Part shown: positions 1-5,091 of the stretch, one piece after another | Layout: each line of letters begins with the position of its first letter | Position numbering within the stretch: position 1 is the stretch's first letter | Source of the DNA: Verrucomicrobiales bacterium | Lineage (GTDB): Bacteria; Verrucomicrobiota; Verrucomicrobiia; Verrucomicrobiales; DEV007 | DNA: 5,091 bases | Direction of reading: 5' to 3' | Assembly: GCA_023253615.1 (NCBI GenBank) | Contig: JALRFZ010000370.1 | Location: forward strand, 1 to 5,091 | Notes under the pieces: generated by a model | The model's database searches: none | The model's input: the letters and a program-made list of their open reading frames with translations, nothing else | Told to the model about the DNA's origin: nothing | Position numbers and translations under genes: made by a program

Positions 1-310
1 AGAGGAACAGCAAGGCGGCGACCGGATTCGCCTCGAGTTCACGGCCTTTGCGGCTCGTGTAGTTCGTGAAAATGGTCACCCCGTCTTCCCCGAAATCTTT
101 CATCAGCAGGGTCCGCGAATTGGGGAGACCGTCGAGACCGATCGTCGAGAGGGTGAGGGCGTTCGGTTCGCGCAGGCCCGCGGCGAGGGCTTCTCCGAAC
201 CATTTCGAGAATTGATCGAAAGGCGACGGAGCGAGATCGGCGCGGCGCAGGGTGCCGGCGTGATAGTCGCAGCGGAGTTCGGCGATGGTTTTGACGACGG
301 GTTCGGTCAT
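1..310 (-). CDS. pdxH: pyridoxamine 5'-phosphate oxidase, N-terminal part (runs off left edge)
   Basis: The protein is PdxH, the FMN-dependent cytosolic enzyme that oxidises pyridoxine or pyridoxamine 5'-phosphate to pyridoxal 5'-phosphate, the last step of PLP synthesis and salvage. Reading from the ATG at 310-308 gives 103 uninterrupted codons before the window edge, about half of the usual 210-220 residues. The N-terminus matches the family: IAELRCDYHAGTLRRADL (residues 9-26) corresponds to the substrate-lid segment of E. coli PdxH. NSRTLLMKDF (64-73) holds the FMN-phosphate-binding Arg66 and Lys71, and FTNYTSRKGRELEANP (81-96) is the conserved strand-loop-helix with Ser86, Arg87 and Lys88. 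No Shine-Dalgarno sequence precedes this ATG; the 20 bases upstream are pyrimidine-rich. It is transcribed divergently from hpt. Function is seen directly in the motifs; the missing C-terminal half cannot be judged. Confidence 0.95.
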   Translation of the reverse strand, partial: MTEPVVKTIAELRCDYHAGTLRRADLAPSPFDQFSKWFGEALAAGLREPNALTLSTIGLDGLPNSRTLLMKDFGEDGVTIFTNYTSRKGRELEANPVAALLFL

Positions 311-401
311 GGCGGTGGTCTGAGGAAAGGATTCTCCCGGAAATACGACCCCTGCAAGTGGAGAGGCACCCAATCTTCCGGTTGAAAGGCGGCCGGGTCC
401 G
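311..401. promoter_or_regulatory. divergent intergenic region between pdxH and hpt
   Basis: These 91 bases separate two divergently transcribed genes, so both promoters should lie here or just inside the genes. I found no convincing -35/-10 pair on either strand. TTGCAG on the minus strand (357-352) resembles a -35 box, but no acceptable -10 lies 16-18 bases downstream. A GAAAGG at 384-389, 12 bases before the hpt ATG, is the only possible ribosome-binding site for hpt and its spacing is long. The regulatory role is inferred from position, not from a recognised motif. Confidence 0.4.
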
Positions 402-986
402 ATGTCCACTCCCTCCATGGGCACAGACACCAACCGCCTCGACGATCGGCTCGAGCGCATTCTCTTCGACCAGGCCACGATCCGCTCGTGCATCGCGGAG
501 ATGGGGGCGAAGATCACGGCGGACTATGCCGGCGGCGATCTCACCATCGTCGCGGTGCTGCAGGGCGGGGTGCTCTTTCTCGCCGACCTCAGCCGTGAGA
601 TCCGCCTGCCGCTGCGGATGGATTCGATCTCGGTCGCCAGCTACCACGGCGGCACGTCGAGCTCGGGCACGGTGACCTTTCACCAAAACCACCTCCCCGA
701 TGTGGAGGGGCGCGATGTGATCGTGCTCGACGACATCCTCGACTCGGGCCGGACGCTCGCGGCGATCATGGAGCGGATCGAGGCGGAATGCCGCCCCCGC
801 AGCCTGCGTTCGGCCGTGTTGCTCTCGAAGCAGGTCGAGCGGGCCATCCCGATCGAGGCCGATTACCGGGGCTTCGACATCGGCGATGAATTCGTGGTGG
901 GCTATGGTCTCGACTACCAGGGCGAATACCGCAACCTGCCCATGATCGGGGTGCTGAAACGCGAATGGATCGGAGGCGGCGAATGA
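402..986 (+). CDS. hpt: hypoxanthine phosphoribosyltransferase
   Basis: This cytosolic purine-salvage enzyme transfers ribose 5-phosphate from PRPP to hypoxanthine (often also guanine), giving IMP or GMP. The 194-residue product is slightly longer than the usual 175-185 because of its N-terminal tail. The PRPP-binding loop is VIVLDDILDSGRT (residues 106-118), with acidic pair Asp110-Asp111 and the likely catalytic-base Asp114. The pyrophosphate loop is LQGG (53-56), where the family often has LKG. The C-terminal signature FVVGYGLDYQGEYRNLP (164-180) is diagnostic of hypoxanthine rather than other phosphoribosyltransferases. Start: ATG 402 has a weak GAAAGG upstream; the in-frame ATG at 417 would give a more typical length but is preceded only by pyrimidines, so 402 is chosen with some doubt. 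Its TGA overlaps the moaD ATG, implying co-transcription and probably translational coupling. Confidence 0.95.
   Translation: MSTPSMGTDTNRLDDRLERILFDQATIRSCIAEMGAKITADYAGGDLTIVAVLQGGVLFLADLSREIRLPLRMDSISVASYHGGTSSSGTVTFHQNHLPDVEGRDVIVLDDILDSGRTLAAIMERIEAECRPRSLRSAVLLSKQVERAIPIEADYRGFDIGDEFVVGYGLDYQGEYRNLPMIGVLKREWIGGGE
972..976 (+). promoter_or_regulatory. ribosome-binding site of moaD
   Basis: GGAGG inside the last codons of hpt, six bases before the ATG at 983. It fixes the moaD start there rather than at the in-frame ATG at 965, which would overlap hpt by 22 bases and add six residues (MDRRRR) foreign to the family. It is the only strong Shine-Dalgarno sequence I see in the window. Confidence 0.8.
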
Positions 987-1228
987 AGGTGACGGTGCTG
1001 TTTTTTTCGGTGTTGCGCGAAATCGCGGGGACGGATCGGATCGAACGGGAAACCTCCGACGGTGCCACTCTCGGTGAACTCGTCGCTGATTTGGAGGTCC
1101 GGTTTCCCGGCCTCGCGGCGTGGGATGGTCGGCTCCTCCTCGCGGTGAATGGCGAATACGCCGATCGCTCCACACCGATCGCGGCCGGAGACGAGGTCGC
1201 CCTGATGCCGCCGGTGCAGGGTGGTTGA
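983..1228 (+). CDS. moaD: molybdopterin synthase sulfur-carrier subunit (MoaD/ThiS family)
   Basis: MoaD is a small ubiquitin-fold sulfur carrier. Its C-terminal glycine is adenylated and thiocarboxylated, then inserted into MoaE, where it donates sulfur to precursor Z to make molybdopterin. The 81-residue length is normal. The N-terminal strand VTVLFFSVLREIAG (3-16), the central TLGELVADL, the LAVNGEYAD segment, and the closing GDEVALMPPVQGG with the required terminal Gly-Gly are all MoaD hallmarks (PPVSGG is the common form). ThiS is less likely because of the LFF..LREIAG and PPV signatures. The start at 983 forms an ATGA overlap with the hpt stop. A run of seven T at 1001-1007 encodes Phe-Phe. 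moaE is not adjacent. The last seven sense codons and the stop are repeated at 2783-2806 beyond the next gene. Confidence 0.93.
   Translation: MKVTVLFFSVLREIAGTDRIERETSDGATLGELVADLEVRFPGLAAWDGRLLLAVNGEYADRSTPIAAGDEVALMPPVQGG
1204..1224 (+). repeat. 21-bp direct repeat, left copy (3' end of moaD)
   Basis: This copy begins GATGCCGCC and ends GCAGGGTGG, and it is identical to 2782-2802. Extending right to the stop codon gives 24 matches in 25 bases; the single difference is GGT versus GGG, both glycine. Sequence similarity stops sharply on both sides: the bases before 1204 and after 1228 do not resemble those around the right copy. This copy encodes the functional C-terminal tail of MoaD, so it is probably the original, but that is inference. 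Confidence 0.9.
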
Positions 1229-1253
1229 ACTTGGAACGACTCCAATCCCGGCC

Positions 1254-2768
1254 ATGCAACCGTCCTTCCCGATCCCTCCGGCCTGGCGTTGGCGACTGGC
1301 AATAGGCGGCTTCGTGGCACTTGGGTTCGGCCTTTGGCTGATCACCTTCGTTTACCACCGGGTCGCCAAAGCGAACTTCGAAGCTCATGTCGCCGAACTC
1401 GCCGCGAAAGGGGAGTCGATCGAGGTCGATGATCTACGACCCCCGCCGATCGGGAATCCGGAGGATGATGTGGGGGCGGCACCGGTGTTTGCGGAGTTTC
1501 TTGAGCGGTGTCGGAAGGATCCCGAGGGGGAAGGAGAGGATCCCGTGTTTGGGGCATTTAATTTTCGAAAGATTCCGGGATTCTCCGCGGATCAGATCGA
1601 AGAGAGAAAGCCGCCTCTAGTGAAATATCTCACATCTTCATCTTTCATCGAAGGTTTCGACACCTCGGATGAGGTCGCGGCTGCACGCGCGATCTTGGAT
1701 CACGGTGAAGCACATGAGCAAACCCTTGCTGGAATTCGAGAAGCACTGGCGCGATCCAGAGCGGACTTCGAGGCACCGTATGGTGACTTCAAAGCGTCGT
1801 ATCCGGGTCTGAATGCGTTTCACAACACTGGGAAATACTTACATCGGCAGGGGCAGGCGGCCCTGTTTCTAGGAAGAAACGATCTCGCGCGGTCCAACGC
1901 CGTCGCGATACTTCGATTTGCGAGGCATGTAGGAAGTCATGTCACCTTGATTCACGGGCTCGTGGGGATTTCGAATCACGATAATGCCATTCATCTAATT
2001 CGGGAGGGGTTCGATTCCGGGGCCTGGAGCAAGGAGGATCTGAGCGCTCTTGCCGTTGAATTGGAAGCCAGGTGGCTTGAGGAGGCGTTCCTCGGCGCTC
2101 TTCGGATGGAGCGGGCAGGTGCGATGATTTTCTGGAAGCAAATGCCCGAAGATCACGCGTCGTGGGAATACCAAGATGACCGATGGATCCGACATTTTCT
2201 TTTGATGCCCGACCTTCGCGAGGGCTGGATCGTCGACGGATCGGAATTCTACTCGCGGATGCTACAGGAAAAGGTCCTGGAAGATGAGCATGGCAATATA
2301 CTGACGACACGGATTGTGCCTCCTCTAAGGGCGCTTCCGGAGATTGCTCCGGCAGGGAGTGATCCACGCGATCAGATTCGATTCTATGTGGAAACGTTTC
2401 GCCACGTTTCGGCGTGCTCATCGTTTGCAACGTTTGCATCGATCCGGTCCCGTACCCTCCGCTCCCAGGTCTTCCAGGACCACGCACTCATCGCCATATC
2501 CCTCGCCCTGCACCAACGCAAGAACGGCCGCCTCCCGGCCACTCTCGATGGACTCACCCTGCCGAGCGGTGCGCCACTCCCCCTCGATCCCTTCACCGGC
2601 GTGAATTACCTCTACCGGCCCGAGGGCGAAACCGACTACCTCCTCTACAGCCCCGGACCCAACGGCCTCGACGAAGGCGGTCTCATCCGGCACCGCTACG
2701 AGGACGGCGACTGGGTCTGGCGGCTACACCTCCCGGACGATTTCGACTACGACGCCTATCGCCGGTGA
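1254..2768 (+). CDS. unrecognised membrane-anchored protein with GspG-like C-terminal segment
   Basis: I do not recognise this family. From ATG 1254 the product is 504 residues. One hydrophobic helix (about residues 15-34, after Trp-Arg-Trp-Arg) suggests an N-terminal inner-membrane anchor with the bulk outside the cytoplasm. The region of about residues 40-400 is charged, apparently helical, and has no motif I can name. The end is distinctive: DHALIAISLALHQRKNGRLP (409-428), then PLPLDPFTG (441-449), YLYRPEG, and YLLYSPGPNGLDEGG ending at 476. This resembles the C-terminal half of type II secretion pseudopilin GspG (helix, DPWGNPY, LYSLGxDG) and the tails of hypothetical proteins in Verrucomicrobiota and Planctomycetota. 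A GTG at 1221 in the same frame would add 11 residues and overlap moaD; neither start has a clear ribosome-binding site. The core has much lower GC than its neighbours, and the gene sits between two copies of the moaD 3' end, hinting at acquisition. Confidence 0.85.
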   Translation: MQPSFPIPPAWRWRLAIGGFVALGFGLWLITFVYHRVAKANFEAHVAELAAKGESIEVDDLRPPPIGNPEDDVGAAPVFAEFLERCRKDPEGEGEDPVFGAFNFRKIPGFSADQIEERKPPLVKYLTSSSFIEGFDTSDEVAAARAILDHGEAHEQTLAGIREALARSRADFEAPYGDFKASYPGLNAFHNTGKYLHRQGQAALFLGRNDLARSNAVAILRFARHVGSHVTLIHGLVGISNHDNAIHLIREGFDSGAWSKEDLSALAVELEARWLEEAFLGALRMERAGAMIFWKQMPEDHASWEYQDDRWIRHFLLMPDLREGWIVDGSEFYSRMLQEKVLEDEHGNILTTRIVPPLRALPEIAPAGSDPRDQIRFYVETFRHVSACSSFATFASIRSRTLRSQVFQDHALIAISLALHQRKNGRLPATLDGLTLPSGAPLPLDPFTGVNYLYRPEGETDYLLYSPGPNGLDEGGLIRHRYEDGDWVWRLHLPDDFDYDAYRR

Positions 2769-2831
2769 ATCGGTGCGTTCCGATGCCGCCGGTGCAGGGT
2801 GGGTGAGAGGTGACCACACGGGTCGCAGGCT
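2769..2831. other. convergent junction between the unknown gene and metG
   Basis: These 63 bases between two converging stop codons contain the right copy of the moaD-tail repeat and the left arm of a small hairpin. No open reading frame of note, and no classical terminator with a U-tract on either strand, is visible. Confidence 0.7.
2782..2802 (+). repeat. 21-bp direct repeat, right copy (orphan moaD tail)
   Basis: This is an exact copy of 1204-1224. Read from ATG 2783 it still encodes MPPVQGG and a stop (2804-2806), but nothing upstream in that frame resembles MoaD, so it is not a functional gene end. It begins 14 bases after the stop of the unknown gene. Together with the left copy it bounds a unit of 1578 bases holding a single gene. 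Confidence 0.9.
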
Positions 2832-2843
2832 TCAACCGACCCG
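2819..2843. terminator. possible hairpin at the metG 3' end
   Basis: CGGGTCG (2819-2825) and CGACCCG (2837-2843) form a perfect 7-bp stem with an 11-base loop. The metG stop codon (2834-2832) lies in the loop. There is no T-run after the stem on either strand, so it is not a typical intrinsic terminator. In GC-rich genomes such U-less hairpins between converging genes may still end or protect transcripts. The structure is visible in the sequence; the role is a guess. Confidence 0.3.
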
Positions 2844-4874
2844 CTGTCCCGGCACGGCTCCGTCGTCGGGCGAGAGGAGGAAGATGTCTTCCCCGCCCGG
2901 ACCCGCCGCGATGATCATGCCTTCGCTGACCCCGAACTTCATCTGCCGCGGCGCGAGATTCGCCACGACGACGACGAGACGTCCGACGAGATCGGCCGGG
3001 GCGTAGGCCGACTTGATGCCGGCGAAAACCGTGCGTCGGCTTTCGCCGCCGAGGCTCAGGGTCAGCTTCACGAGTTTTTTCGCTTCGGGCACCTCATCCG
3101 CCGCGACGATGCGCGCGACGCGGAGATCGGTCTTCAGGAAATCCTCGATCCCGATTTCGGCCGCGATTGGATTGGCGGCGAGGGCGTCGCCGCTGTCTTC
3201 CCGGGTCTTTGCCTCCGGAGCGGTCGCAGGCGCCTCGGCGGCGGCCTCTTCGCGCGATTCGGCGATCATGGCCTCGACCTTCGCCGCATCGACCCGCTGC
3301 ATCATGTGGGAGAATTTCGCGATGGGACGTCCCGTCAACGGTGTCCCGGCCTGCGACCACGAGGTGATCGTTTCACCGAAAAGCTCGCCCGTCTTCCGCG
3401 CCAGCGAGGGCAGGACCGGAGCAAGGTAGATGACGAGGGTGCGGAAGAGATTCAGCGCCACGGTGCAGGCGTCCTGCAACTCGCGGGCTTTCGCGGGATC
3501 CTTGCGCAGCTCCCAGGGGGCTTTTTCCTCGACGTAGGGATTGGCCTGGTCGGCCAGCTCCATGATCATGCGCATGGCTTTGCCGTAGTCGCCGTTCTCA
3601 TAGGCCGCCGCGATTTCCGCGCCACGCTCCGCGAAGCGGGTGAAAAGGCCGCCGTCGTCCGGATACTCCGCCGAAAGGCCGCTCTCGGCGACGAACTTCG
3701 CGGTGCGGCTGGCGAGATTCACCACCTTGCCGACGAGGTCGCTGTTCACCCGCGCGACGAATTCGCCGAGATTCAGATCGAGATCCTCCACGCGGGAGGA
3801 GAGCTTCGTCGCGTAGTAGTAGCGCAGGTATTCCGGATCGAGGTGCTCGAGATATTTCGAGGCGCGGATGAAGGTGCCGCGCGATTTCGACATCTTCTCT
3901 CCATCGACGGTGAGAAAGCCATGGATGTGGACCTGCGTCGGCAGGCTGAAACCCGCGGTTTTCAATTCCGCCGGCCAGAAGAGGGTATGGAAATACTGGA
4001 TGTCCTTCCCGATGAAGTGGTGTACCTCGGTGCGGTCGCTGCGCCACCAGTCGTCGAGCTTTTCACCCTGACGTTCGCACCATTCCGCGGTCGCCCCGAT
4101 GTAGCCGATCGGCGCGTCGAACCAGACATACCAGTAGTTCCCCGGCGAGTCCGGAATCTCGAAGCCGAAATACGGCGCGGGACGCGAGACGTCCCAGTCG
4201 CGGAGCGGCTCGTGGAGGAAGAAGTTCTTCAGGTAGTTCGCGCTCTCCGTCGGGATCGTCCCCGACTGGGTCCATTCGGCGAGGAAATCGTGCATCTTCT
4301 CGATGCGCACGAAGAGGTGTTTCGCCTCCCGGATCTCCGGGCGCGAGCCTGACAAAGTGCTCACCGGATCGACGAGATCGACGGGGCTGTAGGTCGCACC
4401 GCAGCTCCCGCAGTTGTCTCCGGGCTGATCCTTCGAGCCGCACCTCGGGCAGGTGCCGCGCACGAAGCGGTCCGCGAGGAAGGTGCCCTGCTCGGTGTCG
4501 AAGAGCTGGGCGATGTCCTCTTCCACGATCATGTCGGCCGCGCGCAGGGCCGCCCAGATCTCATGACAGACGGCGCGGTTCGCCTCGCTGTGGGTGCTGC
4601 CGTAATGGTCGAATTCGATCCCGAATCCGGCGAAGTCGCGCTGGTGGGCCTCGCTCATCTCGGCGATGAGGGCCTCTTCGCTGCGGCCTTCGGCCCGGGC
4701 GCGGATCATGATCGCGGTGCCGTGGGTGTCGTCGGCGCAGACGTAGACGGCGCGGTTCCCGATCATTTTCTGGAATCTCACCCAGATGTCGGTCTGCAAG
4801 TATTCGACGAGATGGCCGATGTGGATGTGGCCGTTCGCGTAGGGCAGGGCGGAGGTGATGAGGAGCTGGCGCAT
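2832..4874 (-). CDS. metG: methionyl-tRNA synthetase with C-terminal tRNA-binding domain
   Basis: This is a class I aminoacyl-tRNA synthetase that charges tRNA-Met in the cytosol. The 680-residue length matches E. coli-type MetG (about 677). The Rossmann catalytic core carries the HIGH signature as HIGH at 18-21 and KMSKS at 327-331. The inserted zinc knuckle has Cys142, Cys145, Cys155 and Cys158 (CPRC...CGSC), with spacing like the E. coli enzyme. The anticodon-binding helical domain shows VNLASR (Asn386, Arg390) and [10 protein letters not shown] (Trp454), which align with the CAU-recognising Asn, Arg and Trp of E. coli MetG. A charged Ala/Glu-rich linker (about 535-570) leads to an EMAP/Trbp111 oligonucleotide-binding domain (about 575-680: [28 protein letters not shown]), which dimerises and binds tRNA. 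The ATG at 4874 fits the family N-terminus exactly but lacks a Shine-Dalgarno sequence. It converges with the hpt-moaD operon. Confidence 0.98.
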   Translation of the reverse strand: MRQLLITSALPYANGHIHIGHLVEYLQTDIWVRFQKMIGNRAVYVCADDTHGTAIMIRARAEGRSEEALIAEMSEAHQRDFAGFGIEFDHYGSTHSEANRAVCHEIWAALRAADMIVEEDIAQLFDTEQGTFLADRFVRGTCPRCGSKDQPGDNCGSCGATYSPVDLVDPVSTLSGSRPEIREAKHLFVRIEKMHDFLAEWTQSGTIPTESANYLKNFFLHEPLRDWDVSRPAPYFGFEIPDSPGNYWYVWFDAPIGYIGATAEWCERQGEKLDDWWRSDRTEVHHFIGKDIQYFHTLFWPAELKTAGFSLPTQVHIHGFLTVDGEKMSKSRGTFIRASKYLEHLDPEYLRYYYATKLSSRVEDLDLNLGEFVARVNSDLVGKVVNLASRTAKFVAESGLSAEYPDDGGLFTRFAERGAEIAAAYENGDYGKAMRMIMELADQANPYVEEKAPWELRKDPAKARELQDACTVALNLFRTLVIYLAPVLPSLARKTGELFGETITSWSQAGTPLTGRPIAKFSHMMQRVDAAKVEAMIAESREEAAAEAPATAPEAKTREDSGDALAANPIAAEIGIEDFLKTDLRVARIVAADEVPEAKKLVKLTLSLGGESRRTVFAGIKSAYAPADLVGRLVVVVANLAPRQMKFGVSEGMIIAAGPGGEDIFLLSPDDGAVPGQRVG

Positions 4875-4949
4875 GGAGGGAAACCGGATCGGGAATGTGA
4901 ACGGGAAACGCGGACCTGTCCACTGGCGAAGGTGGAAACCTCTCCCGCC
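4875..4949 (-). promoter_or_regulatory. metG upstream region
   Basis: These 75 bases separate the metG start from the stop of the upstream co-directional gene. They are wide enough for a metG promoter, but no clear -35/-10 pair is visible. On the plus strand GGGAAAC (4878-4884), GGGAATG (4891-4897) and GGGAAAC (4903-4909) recur every 12-13 bases, so the metG leader reads as spaced TTCCC blocks. Immediately before the metG ATG the coding strand is CCCTCC, the opposite of a Shine-Dalgarno sequence. I see no T-box or other known riboswitch. Confidence 0.35.
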
Positions 4950-5091
4950 TCACCACAAGGGCGCGTTCCCCGTATATCCCGCCACGGCGTCGCGGTCGAG
5001 CTCGAGACCGAGTCCCGGAGTGTCCGGAATCGCGAGCATGCCGTCGGCATCGAGACGCCAGCCGCCTGCGGTGATGTCGTCGATGAAGGGC
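4950..5091 (-). CDS. enolase-superfamily (mandelate racemase/muconate lactonizing-like) enzyme, C-terminal end
   Basis: Only the last 46 codons and the TGA (4952-4950) are inside the window; the rest lies beyond the right edge. The segment PFIDDITAGGWRLDADG, then MLAIPDTPGLGLELDRDAVAG and YTGNAPLW, fits the C-terminal capping piece of mandelate racemase/galactonate dehydratase-type enzymes. That group typically ends with a variable strand, a P-(D/E)-x-PGLG-(V/L)-(E/D)-(L/V)-D block, and a short 'x-x-Y' tail. The known role is proton abstraction from a carboxylate substrate, giving dehydration or racemisation of acid sugars or related compounds, but catalytic residues and substrate cannot be seen here. 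It is transcribed in the same direction as metG, 75 bases upstream, so a shared transcript is possible. The superfamily call is from a short tail and is moderately secure. Confidence 0.65.
   Translation of the reverse strand, partial: PFIDDITAGGWRLDADGMLAIPDTPGLGLELDRDAVAGYTGNAPLW

Noticed and set aside
337..381. Inverted repeat CCGGAA / TTCCGG in the divergent region
   Set aside because: Only six bases per arm with a 33-base gap and no extension of pairing; expected by chance in DNA of this composition.
1221..1253. GTG at 1221 as the start of the unknown gene
   Set aside because: It would overlap moaD by eight bases and adds 11 unremarkable residues before the membrane helix. ATG 1254 is the simpler choice, although neither has a good ribosome-binding site, so it remains possible.
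39..1388. 449-codon open frame on the minus strand across hpt and moaD
   Set aside because: It is antisense to hpt and moaD, both of which have clear family motifs. Its product is rich in Arg, Pro and His as expected of a shadow frame in GC-rich DNA, and it shows no domain.
2414..2806. 130-codon plus-strand frame ending in the MoaD tail MPPVQGG
   Set aside because: The body is a Pro/Arg-rich shadow of the unknown gene. Only the last seven residues resemble MoaD, and they come from the right repeat copy, so it is not a second moaD.
1204..2806. Insertion sequence or integron cassette
   Set aside because: No transposase or integrase, no terminal inverted repeats, and no attC-like folded site was seen, so the unit cannot be assigned to a known mobile-element class.
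3306..4352. 348-codon open frame on the plus strand inside metG
   Set aside because: It lies wholly antisense to the catalytic core of metG, has no recognisable domain, and low-complexity Arg/Glu/Val composition typical of a shadow frame.
4919..4936. Small hairpin TCCAC / GTGGA after the enolase-like gene
   Set aside because: A five-base stem with an eight-base loop and no T-run is too weak to call a terminator.

Overview
This is a GC-rich bacterial chromosomal window with four well-conserved housekeeping genes, one unrecognised membrane-anchored protein gene and a partial gene at each edge. No 16S or other taxonomic marker is present. The long hypothetical protein ends in a module of a style I associate with Verrucomicrobiota/Planctomycetota genomes. 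Together with the high GC and the scarcity of Shine-Dalgarno sequences, this makes a PVC-group bacterium (Verrucomicrobiota most likely) a reasonable but unproven inference.

Layout: (i) 1-310, minus strand: the first 103 codons of pdxH (pyridoxamine 5'-phosphate oxidase), running off the left edge. (ii) 311-401: a 91-base divergent intergenic region that must hold the promoters for pdxH and for the plus-strand operon. (iii) 402-2768, plus strand: hpt (hypoxanthine phosphoribosyltransferase), then moaD (molybdopterin synthase small subunit) with an ATGA stop/start overlap, then a roughly 504-residue protein of unknown function with one N-terminal membrane helix. (iv) 2769-2831: a short convergent junction. 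(v) 2832-4874, minus strand: complete metG (methionyl-tRNA synthetase with a C-terminal EMAP/Trbp111-type tRNA-binding domain). (vi) 4950-5091, minus strand: the last 46 codons of what looks like an enolase-superfamily enzyme, upstream of and co-directional with metG.

The most unusual signal is a 21-base perfect direct repeat (24 of 25 bases when extended). One copy is the 3' end of moaD, covering its essential Pro-Pro-Val-Gln-Gly-Gly tail and, in the extended form, its stop codon. The other copy lies just after the stop of the unknown gene, with no moaD attached. The repeats bracket exactly one gene, and the core of that gene has markedly lower GC (about 50%) than its neighbours (about 70%). 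Recombination between the repeats would remove the gene and leave MoaD's protein sequence unchanged. This looks like the footprint of a one-gene insertion at the 3' end of moaD. No integrase or transposase is visible, so the mechanism is open.

The housekeeping genes have no obvious shared pathway: PdxH makes PLP, Hpt salvages purines, MoaD carries sulfur for molybdenum cofactor, and MetG charges tRNA. hpt and moaD are probably co-transcribed and translationally coupled because of their overlap. moaE, the usual partner of moaD, is not in the window.
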